Notes under the pieces: model-generated | Databases searched by the model: none | Told to the model about the DNA's origin: nothing | The model's input: only the letters and a program-made list of their open reading frames with translations | Translations under genes and position numbers: made by a program | Assembly: GCF_004614195.1 (NCBI RefSeq) | Contig: NZ_SPUM01000148.1 | Coordinates: forward strand, 1 to 48,726 | Direction: 5' to 3' | Length of the DNA stretch: 48,726 bases | Source: Massilia horti | GTDB taxonomy: Bacteria; Pseudomonadota; Gammaproteobacteria; Burkholderiales; Burkholderiaceae_D | Shown here: one piece after another, positions 39,397 through 47,087 of the stretch | Numbering within the stretch: the stretch's first letter is position 1 | Layout of the letters: each line of letters opens with the position of its first letter

Positions 39397-39897
39397 ATGC
39401 GTCTGACCACCAAAGGCCGTTTTGCTGTTACCGCGATGATCGATCTCGCCCTGCGCCAGGGCAATGGTCCTGTCACGCTGTCTGGCATCAGCCAGCGCCA
39501 GGCCATTTCGCTGTCCTACCTCGAGCAGTTGTTCGGCAAGCTGCGGCGCCACGAAATCGTCGAATCGATCCGTGGCCCGGGCGGCGGCTACAGCCTGGCC
39601 CGTCCGGCCCACAAGGTCACCGTGGCCGACATCATCATCGCCGTCGACGAGCCGCTGGATGCGACCCAGTGTGGCGGCAAAGAAAATTGCCACGGCGCCG
39701 ACAGCACCACCGGCACCCGCTGCATGACCCACGAACTGTGGAGCACGCTGAACGAAAAAATGGTCGACTACCTCGATTCGGTCTCCCTGCAAGACCTGGT
39801 CGACCAGCAAAAGCAGAAGGAACAGAGTGTCGTGGTCGTGCACCGCAACCACGCCGCCGCCGGACAAACTGAAGCAAAGCAAACTGGAGTGAACTGA
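39397..39897 (+). CDS. iscR: Fe-S cluster assembly regulator IscR (Rrf2 family)
   Basis: The protein has 166 residues from ATG 39397, where homology to IscR begins (MRLTTKGRFAVTAMIDLAL). The winged helix covers about 1-75 (ISLSYLEQLFGKLRRHEIV, GPGGGYSLAR). The [2Fe-2S] ligands are Cys92 and Cys98 (QCGGKENCHG) and Cys109 (TRCMTHELW); the last spacing is five residues longer than in E. coli (Cys104). It senses cluster status and represses the isc operon through the type-1 site upstream. Its stop overlaps the iscS ATG (TGATG). The C-terminal tail is Gln/Lys/Glu-rich. Confidence 0.96.
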   Translation: MRLTTKGRFAVTAMIDLALRQGNGPVTLSGISQRQAISLSYLEQLFGKLRRHEIVESIRGPGGGYSLARPAHKVTVADIIIAVDEPLDATQCGGKENCHGADSTTGTRCMTHELWSTLNEKMVDYLDSVSLQDLVDQQKQKEQSVVVVHRNHAAAGQTEAKQTGVN

Positions 39898-41153
39898 TGA
39901 ACGCGCCCTTGGACAAAAAAATCGAGCAGAGCTTCGTGACTGCGCCGCATTTCCCGATCTACATGGACTACTCGGCGACCACGCCGATTGATCCGCGTGT
40001 CGCGGACAAGATGATCCCGTACCTGCGCGAGCAGTTCGGCAACCCGGCCTCGCGCAGCCACGCCTATGGCTGGAGCGCGGAAGCCGCGGTCGAGGAGGCG
40101 CGTGCGCACGTGGCCGCGCTGGTCGGCGCCGATCCGCGCGAGATCATCTGGACGTCTGGCGCCACCGAATCGAACAACCTGGCGATCAAGGGCGCGGCCC
40201 ACTTCTACAAGACCAAGGGCAAGCACATCATCACGGTCAAGACCGAACACAAGGCGGTGCTCGACACCGTGCGCGAACTGGAGCGCCAGGGGTTCGAGGC
40301 GACCTACCTTGAGCCGCAGGACAACGGCCTGATCTCGGTCGAACAGCTGGAAGCGGCGATCCGCCCGGACACCATCCTGGTATCCGTCATGCTAGTCAAT
40401 AACGAGATCGGCGTGGTGCAGCCGATCGCCGAGATCGGTGAGCTGTGCCGCAAGAAGGGCGTCATCTTCCACTGCGATGCGGCCCAGGCCACCGGCAAGG
40501 TCCACATCGACCTGGAAAGCCTGAAGGTCGACCTGATGACCTTCACCGCGCACAAGACCTACGGCCCGAAAGGCGTGGGCGCACTGTACGTGCGCCGTAA
40601 GCCGCGCGTGCGCCTGGAAGCACAGATGCACGGCGGCGGCCACGAGCGCGGCCTGCGTTCGGGCACACTGCCGACCCACCAGATCGTGGGCATGGGCGAA
40701 GCCTTCCGCATCGCCAAGGAAGAGATGGATGCCGAGATCGTGCGCGTCAAGGCCTTGCGCGACCGCCTGGCCAAGGGCCTCTTGGCGATCGAGGAGGTCT
40801 ACATCAACGGCGACATGGAGCACCGCGTGCCGCACAACCTGAACGTGTCGTTCAACTTCGTCGAAGGCGAATCGCTGATCATGGCGATCAAGGACATCGC
40901 GGTCTCGTCCGGTTCGGCCTGCACCTCGGCCAGCCTGGAGCCGTCCTACGTGCTGCGCGCGCTGGGCCGCAGCGACGAACTGGCGCACAGCTCGATCCGT
41001 TTCACGATCGGCCGCTTCACCACCGAGGAAGACATCGACTTCGCGGTCAACCTGCTCAAGTCGAAGGTGGGCAAGCTGCGCGAACTGTCGCCGCTGTGGG
41101 AAATGTACAAGGACGGGATCGACCTGAACTCGATCCAATGGGCCGCCCACTAA
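39897..41153 (+). CDS. iscS: cysteine desulfurase IscS
   Basis: This 418-residue PLP enzyme takes sulfur from cysteine and passes persulfide to IscU, ThiI and TusA. The PLP lysine is in TAHKTYGPKG, with HCDAAQATGK just before it. The mobile loop Cys is in SGSACTSASLEPSYVL. The first 13-15 residues (NAPLDKKIEQSFVT) are an extension relative to E. coli, before PIYMDYSATTPIDPRV, typical of betaproteobacteria. Second gene of the isc operon, 1-bp overlap with iscR. Confidence 0.97.
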   Translation: MNAPLDKKIEQSFVTAPHFPIYMDYSATTPIDPRVADKMIPYLREQFGNPASRSHAYGWSAEAAVEEARAHVAALVGADPREIIWTSGATESNNLAIKGAAHFYKTKGKHIITVKTEHKAVLDTVRELERQGFEATYLEPQDNGLISVEQLEAAIRPDTILVSVMLVNNEIGVVQPIAEIGELCRKKGVIFHCDAAQATGKVHIDLESLKVDLMTFTAHKTYGPKGVGALYVRRKPRVRLEAQMHGGGHERGLRSGTLPTHQIVGMGEAFRIAKEEMDAEIVRVKALRDRLAKGLLAIEEVYINGDMEHRVPHNLNVSFNFVEGESLIMAIKDIAVSSGSACTSASLEPSYVLRALGRSDELAHSSIRFTIGRFTTEEDIDFAVNLLKSKVGKLRELSPLWEMYKDGIDLNSIQWAAH

Positions 41154-41177
41154 TCAACCAAAATCAGGAGCATCAAA

Positions 41178-41570
41178 ATGGCATACTCGGACAAAGTGTT
41201 GGACCACTACGAAAACCCGCGCAACGTCGGCTCGTTCGACAAGGGCGATGACCAGGTCGGCACCGGCATGGTCGGCGCCCCGGCCTGCGGCGACGTGATG
41301 AAGCTGCAGATCAAGGTCAACGACCAGGGCCTGATCGAAGACGCGAAGTTCAAGACCTACGGCTGCGGCTCGGCGATCGCCTCGAGCTCGCTGGTGACCG
41401 AATGGGTCAAGGGCAAGACCCTGGACGAAGCGCTGTCCATCAAGAACACCGAGATCGCGCAAGAGCTGGCGCTGCCGCCGGTGAAGATCCACTGCTCGAT
41501 CCTGGCCGAAGACGCGATCAAGGCTGCCGTGGCCGATTACAAGACCAAGCACGCCGCGAAAGCGGAGTAA
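41178..41570 (+). CDS. iscU: Fe-S scaffold protein IscU
   Basis: This 130-residue scaffold builds [2Fe-2S] and [4Fe-4S] clusters. Cluster Cys are Cys37 (GAPACGD), Cys63 (YGCGSAI) and Cys106 (KIHCSIL), with Asp39 nearby; the LPPVK motif at 99-103 is the HscA recognition site. It lies 24 bp after iscS with an AGGAGCATC ribosome-binding site. Complete and of normal length. Confidence 0.98.
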   Translation: MAYSDKVLDHYENPRNVGSFDKGDDQVGTGMVGAPACGDVMKLQIKVNDQGLIEDAKFKTYGCGSAIASSSLVTEWVKGKTLDEALSIKNTEIAQELALPPVKIHCSILAEDAIKAAVADYKTKHAAKAE

Positions 41571-41604
41571 AGCTAAGCAGTAGCAACCCAAGCTGGAGAA
41601 AGCA

Positions 41605-41928
41605 ATGGCAATCACCCTGACTGAAAAAGCCGCGAAACACATCAACCGCTACCTCGAGCGCCGGGGCAAGGGGGTCGGCTTGCGTTTCGGTGTGCGTACC
41701 ACCGGCTGCTCCGGCCTGGCCTACAAGCTGGAATACGTCGACGAGGGCGCGCCCGAGGACAACGTGTTCGAGTCGAACGGCGTGAAGATCTTCGTCGACC
41801 CGAAAAGCCTGCCGTACATCGACGGCACCGAACTGGACTTCGCGCGCGAAGGCTTGAACGAGGGCTTCCGCTTCAACAACCCGAACGTGAAAGACGAATG
41901 CGGTTGCGGCGAAAGCTTCCGGATCTGA
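41605..41928 (+). CDS. iscA: A-type Fe-S carrier IscA
   Basis: This 107-residue A-type carrier has the three conserved cysteines: one in RTTGCSGLAYKLEYVDE and two in DECGCGESF. It holds iron or a cluster and delivers [4Fe-4S] to apo-targets. It lies 34 bp after iscU, with TGGAGAAAGC as ribosome-binding site. Confidence 0.97.
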   Translation: MAITLTEKAAKHINRYLERRGKGVGLRFGVRTTGCSGLAYKLEYVDEGAPEDNVFESNGVKIFVDPKSLPYIDGTELDFAREGLNEGFRFNNPNVKDECGCGESFRI

Positions 41929-41940
41929 TCCCCGGTACCA

Positions 41941-42456
41941 ATGCAGAACCACTTCGAACTGTTCCAGCTGCCGGCGCGCTTTGACGTCGACCAGGGTGCA
42001 TTGGACGCGGCCTACCGCGAGGTGCAGGCGCGCGTACATCCTGACCGCTTCGTGAATGCGACCGACGTTGAAAAGCGGGTCGCGATGCAGTGGGCGACGC
42101 GCGCCAACGAGGCCTACCAGACGCTGCGTAACCCGATGAAGCGCGCGCAGTATCTATGCGAGATCAACGGCGTCGACCTGAAGACGGAATCGAATACGGC
42201 GATGCCGATGGAATTCCTGATGCAGCAGATGGAATGGCGCGAAGCGCTGGACGATGCGCGCTCGGGCAAGGACGCCGAGGCGCTGGACGAACTGGACGCG
42301 CAGGTCAGGAACGAGCGCAAGCAGATGCTGGCGCAGGTTGGCCGGCAGCTCGACGCGGGCGATTATGAAACGGCGGCGCAGGGCGTGCGCGCGCTCATGT
42401 TCCTCGACAAATTCGGCGACGAGGTGCAGTACGCCTTCGAGGCGTTGGAGAGCTGA
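41941..42456 (+). CDS. hscB: Fe-S co-chaperone HscB (J-domain)
   Basis: This 171-residue DnaJ-type co-chaperone has an N-terminal J-domain with the HPDRF form of the HPD loop (RVHPDRFVNATDVEKR) and a C-terminal three-helix HscB domain (about 85-168, EFLMQQMEWREALDDA). It delivers IscU to HscA and stimulates its ATPase. It is separated from iscA by 12 bp, and from hscA by 127 bp that hold a GTGCGCAC repeat. Confidence 0.96.
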   Translation: MQNHFELFQLPARFDVDQGALDAAYREVQARVHPDRFVNATDVEKRVAMQWATRANEAYQTLRNPMKRAQYLCEINGVDLKTESNTAMPMEFLMQQMEWREALDDARSGKDAEALDELDAQVRNERKQMLAQVGRQLDAGDYETAAQGVRALMFLDKFGDEVQYAFEALES

Positions 42457-42458
42457 TC

Positions 42459-42539
42459 CGTAGGGTGCGCACCAGTGCGCACGCGGTACGCTGGCGAATC
42501 GCAGACGTTGACCGCGTGCGCACAGGTGCGCACCCTACG
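42459..42539. repeat. GTGCGCAC-type bipartite inverted repeat (copy E) inside the isc operon
   Basis: Arm 42459-42490 (CGTAGGGTGCGCACCAG ...) and arm 42511-42539 (ACCGCGTGCGCACAGG ... CACCCTACG) are inverted with a 20-bp spacer. This is the shortest spacer of the five pairs. It starts 2 bp after hscB and fills the hscB-hscA gap, so it is transcribed within the operon and would fold into a long stem in the mRNA. Confidence 0.85.
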
Positions 42540-42583
42540 CCATTCTCAGCGCAAACAAAAGAACAAAACCAGGTAACACCATC

Positions 42584-44488
42584 ATGGCACTTTTGCAGAT
42601 TTCAGAACCCGGCATGTCGACCGCGCCGCACCAGCACCGGCTGGCGGTGGGTATCGACCTGGGCACCACCAACTCGCTGGTCGCCACGGTGCGCAGCGGC
42701 AGCCCCGAAGTGCTCAGCGACGAGAACGGCCGCTCATTGCTGCCATCGATCGTACGGTACCTGCCAAACGGCCATGCCAACATCGGCTACAAGGCGCACG
42801 CGCACCGCACCACCGACCCGAAGAACACGATCGTCTCGGTCAAGCGCTTCATGGGACGCGGCCTGAAGGACATCGCCCACGTCGAGAACCTGCCGTACGA
42901 CTTCGTCGACGGTGGCCGCGAAGGCGGTCACGGCATGGTGCAGATCCGGACTGTCGCCGGAGTCAAGAGCCCGGTCGAAGTGTCGGCCCAGATCCTGGCC
43001 ACCCTGCGCCAGCGCGCCGAGGATTCGCTCGGCGACGAACTGGTCGGCGCCGTGATCACCGTGCCTGCCTATTTCGATGACGCCCAGCGCCAGGCCACCA
43101 AGGACGCGGCCCAGCTCGCGGGCCTGAACGTGCTGCGCCTGCTGTCCGAGCCGACCGCCGCCGCGATCGCCTACGGGCTCGATCACGCCAAGGAAGGCGT
43201 GTATGCGGTCTACGACCTGGGCGGCGGCACGTTCGACATCTCGATCCTCAAGCTCTCCAAGGGCGTGTTCGAGGTGCTCTCGACCGGCGGCGACTCGGCC
43301 CTGGGCGGCGACGATTTCGACCAGCGCCTGTTCTGCTACATCACCGAACAGGCCAAGCTGGCGCCGCTGTCGGAAGAGGACACCGCAACCCTCATGGTCA
43401 AGGCGCGCCAGGCCAAGGAGCTGTTGTCGACTAACGACGAGACCACGGTCGAAGCGATCCTGAAGTCCGGCGAAATCGTGCAGGTCACGGTCAGCGCAGA
43501 GACCTTCACCGAGATTACCAAACACCTGGTCGTCAAGACCATGAACGCGATCCGCAAGGCGATGCGCGATGCGAACGTGTCGGTCGAGGACGTCGACGGT
43601 GTGGTGATGGTGGGCGGCGCGACCCGCATGCCGCAAGTGCGCCGCGCCGTCTCCGAATTCTTCAAGACCATCCCGCACGCGAATATCGACCCGGACCGGG
43701 TGGTCGCGCTGGGCGCCGCGATCCAGGCCAATCTGCTGGCCGGTAACCGCGCGCCGGGTGACGACTGGCTGCTGCTGGACGTGACCCCGCTGTCGCTGGG
43801 CATCGAGACGATGGGCGGCCTGGTCGAAAAGATCATCCCGCGCAATTCGACGATTCCGGTCGCCCGCGCCCAGGAATTCACGACCTTCAAGGACGGCCAG
43901 ACCGCGATGGCGATCCACGTGGTGCAGGGCGAGCGCGAGCTTGTTTCCGATTCGCGTTCGCTGGCGCGCTTTGAACTGCGCGGCATTCCACCGATGGCCG
44001 CCGGCGCCGCCCGCATCCGCGTGACCTACCAGGTGGACGCGGACGGTCTGCTGTCGGTCTCGGCGCGCGAGGCGCGCTCGGGCGTGGAGGCTTCGATCAC
44101 CGTCAAGCCGTCGTATGGCCTGGGCGATGACGAGATCGCGCGCATGCTGCAGGAGTCGTACACCTCGGCCCAGGGCGACATGCAGATGCGCGCGCTGCGC
44201 GAGGAGCAGGTCGAAGCCGAGCGTATTCTGCTGGCGACCCAGTCCGCGCTCGGCGAGGACAAGGATCTGCTGTCGGGCGAGGAGCAGGGAGCGATCGCCA
44301 AACTGATGGATGACGTGCGCGAAGCCGTGGCGCGCTCGAACGACCAGTCGCAGGACACCGGCGCGCGCCAGGATGTGCTGCATAATGCCGTGCAGGCGCT
44401 GGCCAGGGGCACCGAGGAGTTCGCGGCGCGCCGCATGGACAAGAGCGTGCGCAAGGCGCTGGCCGGAAAATCGCTCGATCAGGTATAA
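42584..44488 (+). CDS. hscA: Fe-S assembly chaperone HscA (Hsp70)
   Basis: This 634-residue Hsp70 specialised for IscU binds the LPPVK motif and, with HscB, helps cluster release. ATPase motifs are VGIDLGTTNSLVA, VPAYFDDAQRQATKDAA, YDLGGGTFDISIL and VVMVGGATRMPQVR; the substrate domain begins around LLLDVTPLSLGIETMGG. The start MALLQISEPG is typical. It lies 44 bp after the GTGCGCAC repeat and the ribosome-binding site is weak (CCAGGTAAC). Confidence 0.97.
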   Translation: MALLQISEPGMSTAPHQHRLAVGIDLGTTNSLVATVRSGSPEVLSDENGRSLLPSIVRYLPNGHANIGYKAHAHRTTDPKNTIVSVKRFMGRGLKDIAHVENLPYDFVDGGREGGHGMVQIRTVAGVKSPVEVSAQILATLRQRAEDSLGDELVGAVITVPAYFDDAQRQATKDAAQLAGLNVLRLLSEPTAAAIAYGLDHAKEGVYAVYDLGGGTFDISILKLSKGVFEVLSTGGDSALGGDDFDQRLFCYITEQAKLAPLSEEDTATLMVKARQAKELLSTNDETTVEAILKSGEIVQVTVSAETFTEITKHLVVKTMNAIRKAMRDANVSVEDVDGVVMVGGATRMPQVRRAVSEFFKTIPHANIDPDRVVALGAAIQANLLAGNRAPGDDWLLLDVTPLSLGIETMGGLVEKIIPRNSTIPVARAQEFTTFKDGQTAMAIHVVQGERELVSDSRSLARFELRGIPPMAAGAARIRVTYQVDADGLLSVSAREARSGVEASITVKPSYGLGDDEIARMLQESYTSAQGDMQMRALREEQVEAERILLATQSALGEDKDLLSGEEQGAIAKLMDDVREAVARSNDQSQDTGARQDVLHNAVQALARGTEEFAARRMDKSVRKALAGKSLDQV

Positions 44489-44501
44489 CACGCTGCCGGC
44501 C

Positions 44502-44582
44502 CGTCGTGCCCGCGCAGGCGGGAACCCATGCTGAGGCGAATTAGCCAGCTCAGTATAGGTTCCCGCCTGCGCGGGAACGACG
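44502..44582. repeat. REP-like inverted repeat (GTTCCCGC family) between hscA and fdx
   Basis: Arms 44502-44525 (CGTCGTGCCCGCGCAGG ...) and 44558-44582 (GGTTCCCGCCTGCGCGGG ...) are inverted repeats with one mismatch in about 25 bp. The 32-bp centre holds a further hairpin (CTGAG/CTCAG and GGC/GCC). Its sequence is unlike the GTGCGCAC family. Similar GTTCCCGCC-type elements are common between genes in betaproteobacteria. It begins 14 bp after the hscA stop. Confidence 0.8.
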
Positions 44583-44614
44583 TGTTGGTGGTAACACTTA
44601 AAAGAGGTATAGAA

Positions 44615-44956
44615 GTGCCACAACTCGTATTCCTGCCCCATCCCGTGTTCTGCCCCGAGGGCGCCGTGGTCGAAGCACCTAGCGGCAAGTCGATCTGCGA
44701 TGTCATGCTCGAGAACGACATCGAAATCGAACACGCCTGCGACCGCGTGTGCGCCTGCACCACCTGCCACGTGCTGGTGCGCGAAGGCTTCGATTCGCTG
44801 AACGAACCGGAAGAGAAGGAAGAAGACATGCTCGACAAGGCCTGGGGTCTCGAAGCGGTCTCGCGCCTCTCGTGCCAGGCAATCGTCGGCGCCGAGGACC
44901 TGGTGGTCGAGATCCCCAAGTACACGATCAACCACGCGGCCGAAAAGAACCATTGA
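44615..44956 (+). CDS. fdx: [2Fe-2S] ferredoxin of the isc system
   Basis: The protein has 113 residues from GTG 44615, which has AGAGGT upstream; the open frame to the left runs into the REP-like repeat and is not coding. The adrenodoxin-type cluster ligands are in HACDRVCACTTCHVLV and the later LSCQAIV. ICDVMLENDIEIEHACD precedes the cluster as in E. coli Fdx. It supplies electrons for cluster assembly on IscU. It ends 16 bp before iscX. Confidence 0.96.
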   Translation: MPQLVFLPHPVFCPEGAVVEAPSGKSICDVMLENDIEIEHACDRVCACTTCHVLVREGFDSLNEPEEKEEDMLDKAWGLEAVSRLSCQAIVGAEDLVVEIPKYTINHAAEKNH

Positions 44957-44972
44957 GAAGGAATCTGCTGCC

Positions 44973-45167
44973 ATGAAGTGGACCGACATTTCGGCGATCG
45001 CCGAAACCCTGTACGACAAGTATCCCGACGTCGATCCGACGACGGTGCGTTTCGTCGACCTGCACAACTGGGTGGTGGGCCTGCCCGGCTTCGACGATGA
45101 CCGTACGCGTGGCGGCGAAAAGGTGCTGGAAGCGATTCAACAGGCATGGATCGATGAAGCGCGTTGA
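44973..45167 (+). CDS. iscX: Fe-S assembly accessory protein IscX
   Basis: This 64-residue acidic protein binds IscS and modulates sulfur transfer and iron access. The family pattern is clear: KWTDISAIAETLYDKYPDVDP, VRFVDLHNWV and a C-terminal LEAIQQAWIDE. It is cotranscribed as the last classical isc gene. Its end overlaps the start of the methyltransferase gene by 14 bp. Confidence 0.97.
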   Translation: MKWTDISAIAETLYDKYPDVDPTTVRFVDLHNWVVGLPGFDDDRTRGGEKVLEAIQQAWIDEAR

Positions 45168-46059
45168 GAAGACAAAACCGGCGCCGCAGGAGCTGGCGCC
45201 AGAGATCCGTCCGGGCCAGTCGATCGAGCTGCTCAAGGAACTGCACATCCTCACGCGCGACGGAAAACTGAACCAGGACAGCCGCCGCAAGCTCAAGCAG
45301 GTCTACCACCTGTTCCAGTTCATCGAGCCGCTGCTCAAGGAAACCCTGCAGGCGCACCCTGGCGTCTCGCTGGTCGACCACGGGGCTGGCAAGTCCTACC
45401 TCGGCTTCATCCTGTACGACCTGTTCTTCAAAGAGCTGAACGACGGTTCGCACATCTACGGCATCGAAACGCGCGAGGAGCTCGTCCAGAAATCGACCGG
45501 GCTGGCGCAGCGCCTGGGCTTTGCCGGCATGTCGTTCCTGCCGCTGTCGGTTGCAGAATCGACGACTTCAATGCTGCTGCCGCCGACGATCGACATCGTC
45601 ACCGCGCTGCACGCCTGCAACACCGCGACCGACGACGCGATCGACTTCGCGCTCAAAAAGCAGGCGCGCCACATCGTGCTGGTGCCGTGCTGCCAGGCCG
45701 AAGTCGCGTCCGTCCTGCGCAAGAACAAGGGCAAGGACCTCGGCCGCAGCGCGCTGACCGAAATCTGGCGCCACCCGATCCACACCCGCGAGTTTGGCAG
45801 CCAGATCACCAACGTGCTGCGCTGCCTGCAGCTGGAAGCGCATGGCTACCAGGTCAGCGTGACCGAGCTGGTGGGCTGGGAGCACTCGATGAAGAATGAG
45901 TTGATCATCGCGACCTACAAGGACCTGCCGCGCCGGCGCCCGGCCGAGCGCCTGCACGAGGTACTGTCGACGCTGGGGCTGGAAGAGATGGCCCAGCGTT
46001 TCTACACCGGCAAATCGGCAATGGCCGAAGCTACTTCACCAGCGATTGAAACAAGATGA
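45154..46059 (+). CDS. class I SAM-dependent methyltransferase (METTL25/Methyltransf_32-like)
   Basis: The protein has 301 residues from ATG 45154 (start inside iscX, another frame). The Rossmann start is VSLVDHGAGKSYLGFIL (motif I), then IYGIETREELV and the unusual IDIVTALHACNTATDDAIDFAL and VPCCQAEVASVL, the ALHAC/PCC pattern of the METTL25/RRNAD1 group. The PCCQ motif suggests an active-site thiolate, so the substrate could be RNA, protein or small molecules. It is cotranscribed with the isc genes and overlaps iscX, a conserved-looking linkage with no known reason. It ends 4 bp into ltaE. Confidence 0.8.
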   Translation: MKRVEKTKPAPQELAPEIRPGQSIELLKELHILTRDGKLNQDSRRKLKQVYHLFQFIEPLLKETLQAHPGVSLVDHGAGKSYLGFILYDLFFKELNDGSHIYGIETREELVQKSTGLAQRLGFAGMSFLPLSVAESTTSMLLPPTIDIVTALHACNTATDDAIDFALKKQARHIVLVPCCQAEVASVLRKNKGKDLGRSALTEIWRHPIHTREFGSQITNVLRCLQLEAHGYQVSVTELVGWEHSMKNELIIATYKDLPRRRPAERLHEVLSTLGLEEMAQRFYTGKSAMAEATSPAIETR

Positions 46060-47087
46060 GCAAAAACGAACACTGGATCGACCTGCGCAGCGACACCGTC
46101 ACCCAGCCGTGCGAAGCCATGCGCGCGGCGATGGCCGCGGCCCCGGTCGGTGACGACGTCTATTCCGACGACCCGACCGTCAACCGCCTGCAGGAATACG
46201 CGGCCGACCTGTTCGGCTTCGAAGCCGGCCTGTTTGCGCCGTCCGGCACGCAGACCAACCTGATCGCGCTGATGACCCATTGCGGCCGGGGAGACGAATA
46301 CCTGGTCGGGCAGGAAGCCCACACCTACAAGTACGAAGGCGGCGGCGCCGCGGTCCTGGGCAGTATCCAGCCGCAGCCCATCGCCAACCAGCCGGACGGT
46401 TCGATCCTGCTGTCCGACATCGAAGCCTACATCAAACCGGACGACATGCACTTCGCGCGCACCCGGCTGCTGGCGCTGGAAAACACGATCGGCGGCCGCG
46501 TGCTGAGCCAGGAATACGTTGCGGCGGCTACCGCGCTGGCGCACGCAAAAGGCTTGCGCACGCACCTGGACGGCGCGCGCATCTGCAATGCCGCGGTCAA
46601 GCAGGGCATCAGCCTGCGTGCCGCGGCGGCTGGCTTCGATACCGTGTCGGTGTGCCTGTCCAAAGGACTGGGCGCGCCGGCCGGCTCGGTCCTGCTCGGG
46701 CCGAAAGCGTTCATCGAACAGGGCAAGCGCTGGCGCAAAATGCTGGGCGGCGGCATGCGCCAGGCAGGCGTCATCGCCGCGCCTGCGCTGTACGCGCTCG
46801 AACACAACGTGCAGCGCCTGGCCGAAGACCACGAGAACGCGGCCAGACTGTCGCGCGGGCTCGCTGAAATCGAGCAGCTCGCAGTGACGACGCCGCAGAC
46901 CAACATCTTCTACGTGAACATGCCCGAAGCGGCGTGCGCGCCGCTGCGCCAGACGTTGGAGCGCGAGGGCATCCGCGCCTCGATCGGGCCGCACACGCGC
47001 CTGGTGACGCACCTGAACGTTACGGCCGCCGACGTCGAGCGCACGATCCTGACGTTCAAGGCATTCTTCAAGGACTGGCGCGCTTGA
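46056..47087 (+). CDS. ltaE: low-specificity L-threonine aldolase
   Basis: This 343-residue PLP enzyme splits L-threonine and L-allo-threonine to glycine and acetaldehyde. The N-terminal DLRSDTVTQPCEAMRAAM and VGDDVYSDDPTVNRLQ are diagnostic. The PLP lysine is in VCLSKGLGAPAGS, preceded by THLDGARICNAA. It overlaps the methyltransferase gene by 4 bp and the next gene by one base (TGATG), so it belongs to the same transcript. Confidence 0.95.
   Translation: MSKNEHWIDLRSDTVTQPCEAMRAAMAAAPVGDDVYSDDPTVNRLQEYAADLFGFEAGLFAPSGTQTNLIALMTHCGRGDEYLVGQEAHTYKYEGGGAAVLGSIQPQPIANQPDGSILLSDIEAYIKPDDMHFARTRLLALENTIGGRVLSQEYVAAATALAHAKGLRTHLDGARICNAAVKQGISLRAAAAGFDTVSVCLSKGLGAPAGSVLLGPKAFIEQGKRWRKMLGGGMRQAGVIAAPALYALEHNVQRLAEDHENAARLSRGLAEIEQLAVTTPQTNIFYVNMPEAACAPLRQTLEREGIRASIGPHTRLVTHLNVTAADVERTILTFKAFFKDWRA

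Noticed and set aside
42734..45067. A 777-codon open frame on the minus strand opposite hscA and fdx
   Set aside because: It is the mirror of the hscA codon pattern in GC-rich DNA, rich in His/Arg/Gln/Val, with no recognisable domain, and it runs through the REP-like repeat. HscA and Fdx are certain on the other strand.
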